A DNA stretch of 64,000 bases, taken from Alphaproteobacteria bacterium. Lineage in GTDB: Bacteria > Myxococcota_A > UBA796 > CAJQPC01. The notes below the pieces were generated by a model, which saw nothing but the letters and a program-made list of their open reading frames with translations, was not told the DNA's origin and ran no database searches. Shown piece after piece: positions 36,136-44,896 of this stretch (position 1 is the stretch's first letter; the number at the start of each line of letters is the position of its first letter). The stretch lies in NCBI GenBank assembly GCA_020632795.1, contig JACKEV010000026.1, forward strand, positions 1-64,000. The letters are read 5' to 3'. The position numbers and the translations under genes are program-made.

Positions 36136-37397
36136 ACGCCAAGCACCTGCTCTTCATCGCCAGGCTCTCGCTGGTCCCTGTGCTCGCCCTCACCCTGCTC
36201 CCCGCGCAGGCCCAGGCGGGCGAGGTGGAGAAGGCAGAGCACCGCCGGCTTACAGAAGAGATGAAGAAGCGCGCCAGCTCCAACGCCTGGGCGGGCGTGG
36301 AGCGCTCCTTCCAGGAGCTGCTCGCGCTCCAGAAGAAGGGCGAGGTGCTGAGCTACCAGGACTGGTACCTGGGCGCCCAGGCCGCCCGCGGGCTCGGGGA
36401 CATGGCGGCCTGCAAGGAGCGCGTGGAGGGCGCGCTCTCGGTCGAGGAGACCGAGGAGGCCCGGAGCTGGCTGGACAACATCAACGCCAACTACGTCATG
36501 GTCACCCTCAAGGGCGGCGACAAGGACACCCCCCACGAGCTGGTCATCAAGGGCATGCCCTTCGCCCCCGACCAGCGCAAGGCGGTGGAGACGGCCCAGG
36601 CGGCCGTGGCCGAGGGCCGCAACTACGAGGGCCTGCTGCCCCTCGGCGGGTACACCTACCGCGCCGGCGAGGACGAGCGCCTCTTCACCCTCGCCTCCGG
36701 CGACGCGCCCCAGACCGTCAAGCTGGGCGGCGGCACGGTGGCCCAGACCGATCCCGATCAGCCCAAGCAGCAGGGCCTGGCCTTCGTGGGGCCCCGCCTG
36801 GATCTCGGCGCGTCCTATCTGCAGGTCGGGACCGACAGCGCGGGAAGCTCTCCGGTGCCTGGGGGGTATGGAGAGCTGGGCGGCCGGGGCCTTGTGGGCC
36901 TTGAGGTCGGAATCACCCCCGCCATCGGAGTGAGCGCGCAGGTGGGCTACCACGGGCTGTTCATGTCACCGCAGACCTCAGGGGCGAACATGCACCTGGG
37001 CGTGGGGCGCCTGGGCGCGGCCTTCCGGGCCAACAAGCTCTGGATCGGGGCCGGCGGCAGCTACGCGCTGGGCCTGCAGAGCGGCGGCCAGCTCTCCTCG
37101 GCCGATCTGGTCAGCGCCTGCGAGGCCAACAACCCCGACGGCGAGGTGAACTGCGAGATGGTCGCCCTGGGCGCCAAGCACCTCCAGGGTGAGGCCCCGC
37201 CGGACACCGCCGCGCTCAAGGGAACCTCCCGCATGGGCGGCGGCGACCTCTCCATCAGCTTCGCCTTCCTGGAGATCGGCTCCAGCCTCGCCGGCGCGGT
37301 GACCGTCGGCGGCGGAGCCTACTACGACACCGATCGACTCTATCCCTGGGGCCAGCTCGCCTTCACGCTCGCCCCGGTCCCCGCGAGGAGTAAGTGA
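36132..37397 (+). CDS. Exported protein with helical N-terminus and predicted outer-membrane-like C-terminus
   Basis: A 421-residue protein with a Sec signal (ending AQAQAG). Residues 30-110 are helical and TPR-like (AWAGVERSFQELLALQKKGE, AQAARGLGDMAACKERVEGA). A central segment (about 115-215) has PEGA-like character (MVTLKGGDKDTPHELVIKGM). From about residue 220, strands alternate with Gly/Ser-rich turns and the protein ends LYPWGQLAFTLAPVPARSK, suggestive of a small outer-membrane beta-barrel; the aromatic terminal residue usual for such barrels is not the last residue. It overlaps both neighbours in the operon, so it may provide an outer-membrane component for the transport system. Confidence 0.7.
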   Translation: MNAKHLLFIARLSLVPVLALTLLPAQAQAGEVEKAEHRRLTEEMKKRASSNAWAGVERSFQELLALQKKGEVLSYQDWYLGAQAARGLGDMAACKERVEGALSVEETEEARSWLDNINANYVMVTLKGGDKDTPHELVIKGMPFAPDQRKAVETAQAAVAEGRNYEGLLPLGGYTYRAGEDERLFTLASGDAPQTVKLGGGTVAQTDPDQPKQQGLAFVGPRLDLGASYLQVGTDSAGSSPVPGGYGELGGRGLVGLEVGITPAIGVSAQVGYHGLFMSPQTSGANMHLGVGRLGAAFRANKLWIGAGGSYALGLQSGGQLSSADLVSACEANNPDGEVNCEMVALGAKHLQGEAPPDTAALKGTSRMGGGDLSISFAFLEIGSSLAGAVTVGGGAYYDTDRLYPWGQLAFTLAPVPARSK

Positions 37398-38461
37398 TGC
37401 TCGGACGTTCCCTGGCCAGGCTCCTGCTGCTGACGGCCTCCCTCGGGGTGGCCCCAGCGCTCGCCGCAGAGGTCTCGACGAAGGACAGCGGGCACGCACA
37501 GAACCCGCAGTGGTCCCCCGACGGGCAGTGGTTGGCCTTCGAGATCAACAACATGTCCAACACCGTCGAGCTGTTCCTCGTGCAGGTCAACGGCGGGCAG
37601 CCCGGCGACCCGGCCCAGCTCAAGATCCCCGGCGCCAGCAGCAGCTTCGGCGGCGGAAGCGTCGCCTCGACCCCGGTGTGGGCCTCCAACCCCAACCTGA
37701 TGGTCATCTTCGAGGGCACCAACGCCGGCGGCGTGATGCGGCTCTACTACGCCGCCCCGGGCGCGGGCGCCCCCAACGAGCTGATCACCGCCTCCCAGAT
37801 GCAGGGCAACCTCGCCGCCCCGGCCATGGCCCCCGACGGCAGCCGCTTCGCCTTCGTGGCCGACGCCACCGGCATGGGCGACATCTACGTCTGGGACATC
37901 GCCTCCGGCGAGATCAACAACATCTTTCCCTCCAACGTCACCGAGTCGAACCCCTCGTTCAGCCCGGACGGCAAGAAGCTCGTCTTCTCCCGCAAGAACA
38001 AGGGCAACGAGGACCTGTTCACCTGGACGGGCAGCTCCACCACCCCGCCCCTGCTGGGCGGCGCGGGCGACCAGACCCGCCCCCGATGGGCCGGCGATCA
38101 GGTCGTCTACTTCACCGGTGAGCGGGGCGAGGGGCACTGGGACATCGCCGTGTCCAGCGGCCCGGGGGAGCGCACCGTCATCGCCCGCGACGTGCGCCTG
38201 CCGGCCCGCTCGGCGCCGGCCCTGGCCCCGGACAGCGGCGCGGTCGCCTACACGATGGCCGACCCGGACAAGGGCGGCAGCGTCTTCGTGACCCGGCTGG
38301 ACGGCAGCGGCACCAAGGAGATCCCCACGGGCCTGGTGGCCTGCGGCGAGCCCTCCCTCGTCTCGGTCAACGGGCGCACCCTGCTGGCGTTCACCGCCCT
38401 GCCCGCCGAGGGCAGCGACTGGCGCCGCCTGCACATCATCGACGTTACTGGAAAAATCTGA
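37397..38461 (+). CDS. TolB-like beta-propeller exported protein
   Basis: A 354-residue exported protein (signal ending PALAA). It contains repeated PD40/TolB-type propeller blades, recognisable by NPQWSPDGQWLAFEI, APAMAPDGSRFAFVADATGM, NPSFSPDGKKLVFSRKNKG and ALAPDSGAVAYTM. TolB-like propellers are periplasmic interaction platforms. It shares one base with the stop codon of the preceding gene (TGATG) and is the last member of the operon; the following subtilase gene begins 13 bases later but looks like a different functional unit. Confidence 0.85.
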   Translation: MLGRSLARLLLLTASLGVAPALAAEVSTKDSGHAQNPQWSPDGQWLAFEINNMSNTVELFLVQVNGGQPGDPAQLKIPGASSSFGGGSVASTPVWASNPNLMVIFEGTNAGGVMRLYYAAPGAGAPNELITASQMQGNLAAPAMAPDGSRFAFVADATGMGDIYVWDIASGEINNIFPSNVTESNPSFSPDGKKLVFSRKNKGNEDLFTWTGSSTTPPLLGGAGDQTRPRWAGDQVVYFTGERGEGHWDIAVSSGPGERTVIARDVRLPARSAPALAPDSGAVAYTMADPDKGGSVFVTRLDGSGTKEIPTGLVACGEPSLVSVNGRTLLAFTALPAEGSDWRRLHIIDVTGKI

Positions 38462-38473
38462 CACCATCCCCGG

Positions 38474-41092
38474 ATGACCGTACTGCTCGCCTTGTCGGCC
38501 CTGGTCTCCCCGGCGCACGCCCTCCCCAAGACCCCGCTGGTCGCCGCCCCCATCCCGGCGGACGCGCCCCCCTGGGCCCACCACGTCCTCACGGTGAAGT
38601 TCTGCGATGACCTGGGGGCGCGGGCCTCCGGCGACGGCGGCGTGATCTTCGCCGTCCCATCGGACACGGCGGCGCTGGACGCCTTGATCGAGGCCTGGGA
38701 GCTGGACTTCGAGCAACTCCTCCGCTCCCCCGAGGCCGCGATCGACCGGGTCACCGCCCGCGCCGAGGCCCTCACCGGCCAGCCCCAGCCCGACCTGCGG
38801 GCGATGATGCGGGTCCGCACGCCGGTCGACGACCCGGAGCTGCTGGTGGCCATCGGCGAGGCCCTCCAGGCCCTGCCCGCGGTGGAATGGGCCCACATCC
38901 AGGTCGAGGGGGTCGCGCCCCCCGGGGACATCGCGCCCACCACGCCGGACTACACCGCCTCCCAGACCTACATCGATCCCGACCCCGGCGTCGACGCCGC
39001 CTACGCCCACAGCCTGGGCCTGACCGGCGCGAGCGTGCGCCTCAGCGACATCGAGTACGGCTGGGTGGACTCCCACGAGGACCTCGTCGACCGCAGCCTC
39101 AACCTGGAGTCCGGCCAGACGGTGCCCTCCTGGGTGGCCGACAACGGCTGGGACGAGCACGGCACCGCGGTGCTGGGGGAGACCTGCGCCGTCGACAACG
39201 CCTACGGGATCACCGGGATGATCACCGGCGCCACCTGCGCGACCTACCCCGAGTACAGCGACGAGGAGGGCGCCCGGCGGGCCACAGCCATCACCAACGC
39301 CGCCGCCGACTCCGTGCCCGGGGACGTCATCCTGCTGGAGATGCAGGCCAACGGCAACACCGGCTACGGCCCCGCCGAGCTGGACGCGGCGGTCTTCGTG
39401 GCCACCCAGACGGCGGTCGCCTCGGGCATCGTGGTGGTCGCGGCGGCGGGCAACGGCGCCCAGGACCTCGACGACAGCTACTACAGCACCTACTACCTGC
39501 CCTGGGGGGACTCCGGGGCCATCATCGTGGGGGCCGGCAGCGCGAACACCTCGCACACCCCGCTGTCCTTCACCACCTACGGCAGCCGGGTGGACGTACA
39601 GGGCTGGGGACAGTCGGTGTTCACCCTGGGCTATGGCTACTACGCCGCCCACGGCAACGACCCGGACCAGTACTACACCCACGTCTTCGGGGGCACCTCC
39701 TCGGCCAGCCCCATCGTGGCCAGCGCGGCCGTGCTGCTCCAGGACTACGCGCTGACGCAGACCGGCAGCCCCCTCACCCCGGCCGGCCTGCGTGACCTGT
39801 TGGTTGACACTGGCGTCCCCCAGGGCAGTGGCGTGACCATCGGCCCCCTGCCGGACCTCGCCGCCGCCATCGCCGCGCTGGACGACGACGGGGACGGCGA
39901 CCTCGACCAGACCTACGGCGGGCTGGACTGCGACGACGCCGACAGCGCCGTGAACAGCGCGGCCACCGAGGTCTGGTACGACGGCCTCGACGCCGACTGC
40001 GACGGCCTCTCTGACTACGACGCCGACCTCGACGGCCACGACAGCGACGCCTGGGGCGGCGACGACTGCGACGACGCCGACCCCGCCGTCAACCCCTCAT
40101 CCGCCGAGGTCTGGTACGACGGCCTCGACGCCGACTGCGACAGCCTCTCCGACTACGACGCCGACCTGGATGGCCACGACAGCGACACCTGGGGCGGCGA
40201 CGACTGCGACGACACCGCAGCCACCACCCACCCCGGGGCCACCGAGGTCTGGTACGACGGCCTCGACGCCGACTGCGACCGCGGCTCCGACTACGACGCC
40301 GACGCCGACGGCCACGACAGCGAAGCCTGGGGCGGCGACGACTGCGACGACGCCGACGGCGCCATCAGCCCCTCCGCGCCGGAGATCTGGTACGACGGCG
40401 TCGACGCCGACTGCGCGGGCGACGACGACTTCGACGCCGACGCCGACGGCTACACCCGGGACGACGACTGTGACGACGCCGACGCGGCGGCGTTCCCCGG
40501 CGCCCCCGACGACTGGTACGACGGCGTCGACGCAGACTGCGCGGGCGACGACGACTTCGACGCCGACCTCGACGGCTTCGACGAGGACGAGGACTGCGAC
40601 GACGCCGACCCTGCGGTGAACCCCGAGGCCGTCGACGTCTGGTATGACGGCGTCGACGCGGACTGCGACGGCGCCAGCGACTACGACGCCGACGCCGACG
40701 GCCACGACAGCGACGCCTGGAGCGGCGACGACTGCGACGACGCCGACCCGGCCATCCACCCCGGCGCCGAGGAGGTCTGGTACGACGGCGTTGACGCCGA
40801 CTGCGCGGGCGACGACGACTTCGACGCCGACGCCGACGGCTACGCTCAGGCCGACGACTGCGACGACGACGACCCCGCCGTCCACCCCGACGCCAGCGAG
40901 GTCGACGGGGACGGCCTGGACAACGACTGCGACGGCGTCACCGACGTCCCGGACGGCCCGGACGAGAAGGACACCGGGCGGTGCAGCAGCGCGCCGGGGG
41001 GCGGGTGGTGGATCGCGGCGATGGTGGGGCTGGGGTTGCGGCGGCGTGGCGCAAATAAAGGGAGAAATGGCGCTGACAGTTCGGATACTTAG
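38474..41092 (+). CDS. Subtilisin-like protease with eight MopE-type repeats; C-terminus altered by adjacent island
   Basis: An 872-residue exported protein. After a short signal (MTVLLALSALVSPAHA) and a propeptide, the S8 catalytic domain has Asp192 in RLSDIEYGWVDSHEDL, His229 in WDEHGTAVLGE, Asn327 in AAAGNG and Ser409 in GGTSSASP. Residues about 485-820 hold eight Cys/Asp-rich repeats (DDCDDADPAVNP, WYDGLDADCDG). The end has CSSAPGGGWW, a hydrophobic helix and LRRRG, a MYXO-CTERM-like tail, but translation then runs on into 13 polar residues (ANKGRNGADSSDT) encoded by AT-rich island DNA. Normal tails stop at the Arg cluster, so the native stop appears to have been lost at the insertion. 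Whether sorting still works is unknown. Confidence 0.88.
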   Translation: MTVLLALSALVSPAHALPKTPLVAAPIPADAPPWAHHVLTVKFCDDLGARASGDGGVIFAVPSDTAALDALIEAWELDFEQLLRSPEAAIDRVTARAEALTGQPQPDLRAMMRVRTPVDDPELLVAIGEALQALPAVEWAHIQVEGVAPPGDIAPTTPDYTASQTYIDPDPGVDAAYAHSLGLTGASVRLSDIEYGWVDSHEDLVDRSLNLESGQTVPSWVADNGWDEHGTAVLGETCAVDNAYGITGMITGATCATYPEYSDEEGARRATAITNAAADSVPGDVILLEMQANGNTGYGPAELDAAVFVATQTAVASGIVVVAAAGNGAQDLDDSYYSTYYLPWGDSGAIIVGAGSANTSHTPLSFTTYGSRVDVQGWGQSVFTLGYGYYAAHGNDPDQYYTHVFGGTSSASPIVASAAVLLQDYALTQTGSPLTPAGLRDLLVDTGVPQGSGVTIGPLPDLAAAIAALDDDGDGDLDQTYGGLDCDDADSAVNSAATEVWYDGLDADCDGLSDYDADLDGHDSDAWGGDDCDDADPAVNPSSAEVWYDGLDADCDSLSDYDADLDGHDSDTWGGDDCDDTAATTHPGATEVWYDGLDADCDRGSDYDADADGHDSEAWGGDDCDDADGAISPSAPEIWYDGVDADCAGDDDFDADADGYTRDDDCDDADAAAFPGAPDDWYDGVDADCAGDDDFDADLDGFDEDEDCDDADPAVNPEAVDVWYDGVDADCDGASDYDADADGHDSDAWSGDDCDDADPAIHPGAEEVWYDGVDADCAGDDDFDADADGYAQADDCDDDDPAVHPDASEVDGDGLDNDCDGVTDVPDGPDEKDTGRCSSAPGGGWWIAAMVGLGLRRRGANKGRNGADSSDT
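39926..40936 (+). repeat. In-gene array of eight degenerate MopE-type repeats
   Basis: Eight units of roughly 40 codons, each encoding DCDD...P...WYDGxDADC, lie in tandem inside the subtilase gene. The units with WYDGVDADCAGDDDFDADAD are nearly identical at the DNA level, so recombination or replication slippage could change the copy number. The array is coding and has no spacer structure. Confidence 0.85.
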
Positions 41093-41195
41093 ACATCTCC
41101 GTACTGCGAGATTTCTGGCATCCAGGGAGTAGTCCTGCAGCAGACCTTGTTACTCACCGCAATAATGGCGGGCGAGAATATCTCAGGGAGCAACT

Positions 41196-42449
41196 ATGCT
41201 CGTACAACTCTTCGAGAATGAAATGCTTCAACTCGGTATGGAACCTCCGCCCAACCTGGGTGGGGTAACCTCCGAGGCCATCAACGACAAGTACGTCCGC
41301 GGCGAAATTCGCATCGTGACCGAACAGGCTCGATATCCACTTTCTACAATAGTGACGATGCTCGAGTCAGGGGACTACAACCTAAATCCAGAGTTTCAAA
41401 GAAGGCATCGATGGGATCGAGTCAAGCAGTCACGTCTCATTGAATCCTTCATAATGAATGTTCCTATCCCGCCGGTGTTTCTATATGAGGTAGCCTACTC
41501 GAGGTTTGAGGTCATGGATGGACTTCAACGCCTAACAGCTATCGCCGACTTCTACAGGGGTAAATTTCGTCTGACAGGTCTTGACCCCTGGCATGAGCTA
41601 AACGGCATGCTGTACGCCGAACTTCCCGAGCAGGTCCGGCGTGGTGTTGATCGGAGATATTTGTCCTCTATCATCCTCCTCCGGGAAACCGCCAAGGACG
41701 ACTCACAAGCGCAGCGTCTAAAACAAATGGTCTTCGAACGCATCAATAGCGGCGGAGTCAAGCTTGAGCCACAAGAAGCCCGCAACGCCCTCTACAATGG
41801 GCCATTGAACGAACTGTGTATCAGGCTGGCCAGAACGAGTTCATTCTGTCGCATGTGGGGAATTCCAACCGATGAGGACATTTCCAATAGGCAGGCCCAG
41901 CGTACCCTTTGGGAGGAGGATGTTGAAATCTTCGAGGACGAAGTTGAGGCCGATCCTCTCATCAAGAACGTTCTGTACCAGAAGATGCAGGACGTTGAAC
42001 TCGTACTTCGATTCTTTGCCTACCGACAGTTAGAAGCCGTGGAACAAGGACGTCTTCGCGATTTCCTGGACGAATACCTTAGGCTTGGGAACAGATTCCC
42101 CACCAAGGTGCTTGAACAACTTGAGGAGCTCTTCATCACTACCTGCGATCTTGTTCATGCTGTATTGGGTGACAGAGCACTATACCTCCTACGTGAGAGG
42201 AAGAATGGCGGTTGGGGTTGGTTCGAAAGGCCCACCAAAGTGCTATATGATCCCATCATGCGAGCATTCAGCAAGTTGGCTGATCGACGTGATGAGGTTC
42301 TCAGGCACACCGCAACCATCCAAGATCAACTTGAGATCTTCTACAAAGACAATGCCAGCGCCTTTGCCGGAAGAAGCACGAATCAGGAGGATATTTTTCG
42401 GCGAATGCGGCTTATTGAGGACTACCTAAAGTCCTGCATCGGGGGATAG
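41196..42449 (+). CDS. DUF262 (GmrS-like/ParB-fold) protein of a two-gene module
   Basis: A 417-residue protein with GGGAG five bases before the ATG. The DUF262 domain is clear: PLSTIVTMLESGDYNLNPEF, QRRHRWD, LIESFIMNVPIPPVFLYE, the signature DGLQRLTAI at 108-116 (the usual form is DGQQR) and the family motif FERINSGGVKLEPQEARNAL around 180-199. In GmrSD-type modification-dependent restriction enzymes this domain is thought to bind or hydrolyse nucleotide and drive a fused DUF1524 HNH nuclease. Here no HNH domain follows; the C-terminal 200 residues are helical. The effector is probably the HEPN protein encoded immediately downstream, whose start abuts this stop with no gap. Low GC marks it as acquired. 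Confidence 0.88.
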   Translation: MLVQLFENEMLQLGMEPPPNLGGVTSEAINDKYVRGEIRIVTEQARYPLSTIVTMLESGDYNLNPEFQRRHRWDRVKQSRLIESFIMNVPIPPVFLYEVAYSRFEVMDGLQRLTAIADFYRGKFRLTGLDPWHELNGMLYAELPEQVRRGVDRRYLSSIILLRETAKDDSQAQRLKQMVFERINSGGVKLEPQEARNALYNGPLNELCIRLARTSSFCRMWGIPTDEDISNRQAQRTLWEEDVEIFEDEVEADPLIKNVLYQKMQDVELVLRFFAYRQLEAVEQGRLRDFLDEYLRLGNRFPTKVLEQLEELFITTCDLVHAVLGDRALYLLRERKNGGWGWFERPTKVLYDPIMRAFSKLADRRDEVLRHTATIQDQLEIFYKDNASAFAGRSTNQEDIFRRMRLIEDYLKSCIGG

Positions 42450-43490
42450 ATGAACGGCACCCTGCGTGCATACCAAGCCAAATTGGATGAAATCCGTAGG
42501 TATATTGACGTCTCGGTCCAAATAGATCGATTGTTGTCACCCGATTCTACACATTTACCGAGCGAGAGCGGGAGTTCAACCGATATCCTCTCTTCGTCCA
42601 GCAGCATCCAGAAACGTTTTGTGTATGCTGCCTCAATTGTCCACTTATATAGTAGCTTTGAAGCCTACGTTGAGGAGATCGTGATGGCATACCTTACATG
42701 CCTGGACAAGATTTGTCCAACCTTCTCCGATCTCCCTCAGGCAATTCAAGATGGTCACATTGATGTTTCCGCAAATCTTTTACTGAGTCGGCAGTTTGAA
42801 AAGTACCGAGACCGTTGCGACGTTGAAGAAGTTGTAATGCGACTTTCTCAAAGCAATCGTCCAGTTGGAACTCGAAGAGTTAACGAACTTGCCTATATTG
42901 AGCATAAATCAAACTTCCGTGCAGACTCTCTCAACGATTTCTTTCGACGTGCTGGTATTCCAAAACTCGTCCATAAGCTAAAGAAACACTCTGATTTTCG
43001 AACTCATCTACTTGACGAAGAGAGCCTTGTCAATATTGAACAACTTGAGAATTCTATTGTGCTCCAACGTCTCAACGATTTGGCCCAACGGCGAAATGAA
43101 ATTGCGCATGGAGTTCCGACGGAAATCTTATCAGCACCTTCAATCCGCTCCCTAACAGATTTCATGGGCAAACTGGGTCAAGCCATCCATGATGTTGTGG
43201 AATCTGAGTTCATGCAATACGTTCATAAACATGGATGCAGTCCACTACCCCAACCCATTGCCGTGTACAGGCATCGAATACTATGCCTTAGTCTTCACAA
43301 TCAAACTGTAGAAGAAGGGAGTCTCATCTTGGCAATGACCCCAGCAGGCGAACTTCGGTTTGGACGCGTTCAGATCATTGAGGTCGATCACAAGCGCGTA
43401 GGCACGGCAACAGCCCCTCCAATTGTCGACGTGGGACTGGAGTTGAATTTCAACATCAAGGATTCGTATCAGTTCTTCCTGGCACACTGA
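42450..43490 (+). CDS. HEPN ribonuclease-like protein, partner of DUF262
   Basis: A 346-residue protein. An N-terminal helical part contains SIVHLYSSFEAYVEEIVMAY (about 62-81), as in MAE_28990/MAE_18760-type HEPN proteins. The catalytic HEPN signature Rx4-6H is at RRNEIAH (Arg214/Arg215 to His220), within LAQRRNEIAHGVPTEIL. The last 95 residues form a separate beta-rich domain (RHRILCLSLHNQTVEEGSLI, GELRFGRVQIIEVDHKRVG). HEPN proteins with this motif are usually metal-independent RNases used in toxin-antitoxin and abortive-infection systems. The gene starts on the base after the DUF262 stop, so the two are co-translated. I infer a sensor (DUF262) plus RNA-cleaving effector (HEPN). Target and trigger unknown. 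Confidence 0.83.
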   Translation: MNGTLRAYQAKLDEIRRYIDVSVQIDRLLSPDSTHLPSESGSSTDILSSSSSIQKRFVYAASIVHLYSSFEAYVEEIVMAYLTCLDKICPTFSDLPQAIQDGHIDVSANLLLSRQFEKYRDRCDVEEVVMRLSQSNRPVGTRRVNELAYIEHKSNFRADSLNDFFRRAGIPKLVHKLKKHSDFRTHLLDEESLVNIEQLENSIVLQRLNDLAQRRNEIAHGVPTEILSAPSIRSLTDFMGKLGQAIHDVVESEFMQYVHKHGCSPLPQPIAVYRHRILCLSLHNQTVEEGSLILAMTPAGELRFGRVQIIEVDHKRVGTATAPPIVDVGLELNFNIKDSYQFFLAH

Positions 43491-43524
43491 ACCCTCCCGT
43501 TCTGTATGTTACTTTGGCGCCGCC

Positions 43525-44847
43525 TCACCCCTCCGAGCAGTCCACGGGCGCGCTGACGGCGCAGTCCGGCGCCGTCCACGGGACGCCGCGCATCCGATCC
43601 AGCAGCCAGCCGGTCATCAGCGGCAGCCCCTCGTCCGCGATGCCGTGGTGATCGGTCTCTGCGCACGCCACGTGCTCCACGGCGTAGCCCTCGGCGCACA
43701 GGGCGTCGACCTCCGCGTGCTGGAGCGCCGGCCAGGCCACGGTGTCGTCCGCGGCGGTGACATAGAGCACCGGCGGGCCCGGGGCGGGCGGGCTGGCGGC
43801 CAGATCGTTCTCGTCCAGCATGCAGCCCCAGGGCTCGGCCACCCCGCCTTCGGCGATGAAGTCGGGGGTCCACACCGCCTCGACCGAGGTCGCGAACGCG
43901 GGGATCGCTGCGGTGGGGCAGTCCTCGGCGATGGTCTGGTCGACCCAGGCCAGCGCCTCCGGGGTCAGCGTGTCCTCGACCACCCCCGGCGCGCCGTACC
44001 AGTCGTTCGCCAGCCTGAGGAACAGGCCGAAGCCGACCGTCGACACGCTGAGGGTCTCCAGGGACAGCTCCATGGCCCCACGCAGGCTCGCCGGGGGCAC
44101 ACCCAGGACCACCGCCTCGACCTCCGCCTCGGGGAGGTATTCCGCGGCGTAGCGCTGGACCCGAAGCGCGTTGAACGAACCCTGGGACACGCCCAGCAGC
44201 CCCACCTGCCAGCCCGGTCGGGCCACGAGGTCCGCGTCGGCCCCGGAGGCCGCGAAGGCGTGCGCCGCGCGCATCGCGTCGAGCCCGTCCACCGCCGCCA
44301 CCTCGGTGACCAGGTAGGGGTGCCGCATGCCGTCGTCGCCGCCGAAGCCGACCTGCCCCAGGAAGTCGGGCGCGATGGTCGCGTAGCCCAGGGATCCCAG
44401 CACGATCGCCGGCCCCGCCCAGATCACGTCCCGCCCCGAGGGCGCGCAGTGGTCGTCGAACCCGGTGGTGGGGTGGAAGTAGGCCAGCATCGGCGCGTCG
44501 ATGGCCGCCGCGGGCATCGACAGGATCGCCGTGGCCTCGACCACCTCGCCGCGGTCCTGGGTGGTGTAGCGGATCCGCCAGGTCTGCACGTCGTACTGCG
44601 GCTCGACCAGCCCGGAGAAGCCCGCCAGGCTCATCAGGCCTGCGATGGTGCCCTTGTCCAGGGACCACTCGTCCACGCGCTCCCAGTCGACCACCTCGCC
44701 CAGGGTGGCGGGGGGCACCCAGTCCCAGCTCTGCGTGCCGCAGGCGGCGGTGGGCAGGTCGGGCAGCCAGTCGTCCTCAAGGTCGCTCTTGTCCGTGCAG
44801 CCAGCCAGGGTGAGCACCAGCACCAGCGTCTTGCGGCGTGAAGGCAT
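43525..44847 (-). CDS. Lipid-anchored alpha/beta-hydrolase (secreted lipase-like)
   Basis: A 440-residue protein. The ATG giving MPSRRKTLVLVLTLAGC, a good lipoprotein signal with Cys17, is preferred over a longer frame. The hydrolase domain follows secretory-lipase-type proteins: VEATAILSMPAA, AYFHPTTGFDDHC, IAPDFLGQVGFGG, nucleophile elbow GVSQGS, an acidic residue around VTAADDTV and a catalytic-His candidate in CAETDHHG. Several cysteines suggest disulfides. Probably an esterase or lipase acting outside the cytoplasm. It converges on the island; its last codons follow the right island edge within ten bases. Confidence 0.82.
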   Translation of the reverse strand: MPSRRKTLVLVLTLAGCTDKSDLEDDWLPDLPTAACGTQSWDWVPPATLGEVVDWERVDEWSLDKGTIAGLMSLAGFSGLVEPQYDVQTWRIRYTTQDRGEVVEATAILSMPAAAIDAPMLAYFHPTTGFDDHCAPSGRDVIWAGPAIVLGSLGYATIAPDFLGQVGFGGDDGMRHPYLVTEVAAVDGLDAMRAAHAFAASGADADLVARPGWQVGLLGVSQGSFNALRVQRYAAEYLPEAEVEAVVLGVPPASLRGAMELSLETLSVSTVGFGLFLRLANDWYGAPGVVEDTLTPEALAWVDQTIAEDCPTAAIPAFATSVEAVWTPDFIAEGGVAEPWGCMLDENDLAASPPAPGPPVLYVTAADDTVAWPALQHAEVDALCAEGYAVEHVACAETDHHGIADEGLPLMTGWLLDRMRGVPWTAPDCAVSAPVDCSEG

Positions 44848-44884
44848 GGCGTAGTTGTACCCCGTGCCAGAAGCCCGCACCCAT

Positions 44885-44890
44885 TACATT
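44885..44890 (+). promoter_or_regulatory. -10-like box of a candidate leaderless promoter
   Basis: TACATT begins 12 bases before the ATG at 44897, in a short AT-rich patch of the 49-base divergent gap. No Shine-Dalgarno precedes the ATG and no clear -35 box is seen. Confidence 0.3.
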
Positions 44891-44896
44891 CTGCCG

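Larger units (their letters stand above)
41053..43515 (+). mobile_element. AT-richer two-gene genomic island (candidate defence islet)
   Basis: Base composition drops sharply just after the Arg-cluster codons of the subtilase gene and recovers just before the converging hydrolase gene. In between, codon use is rich in A/T third positions (ATA, TTA, AAT), unlike all neighbours. The stretch contains only the DUF262 and HEPN genes. A five-base GGCGC occurs at both edges (41048-41052 and 43516-43520), which may be a target duplication or chance. No integrase, transposase or terminal inverted repeat is present, so the transfer mechanism is unknown. Confidence 0.75.

Noticed and set aside
39926..40936. 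Tandem repeats resembling a CRISPR or satellite array
   Set aside because: The repeats are in frame, degenerate and encode the MopE-type motif; there are no unique spacers of constant length.
41093..41195. Possible operator GAGAATATCTC overlapping the DUF262 ribosome-binding region
   Set aside because: Only four-base arms around a three-base centre; too weak in an AT-rich patch to claim as a feature.
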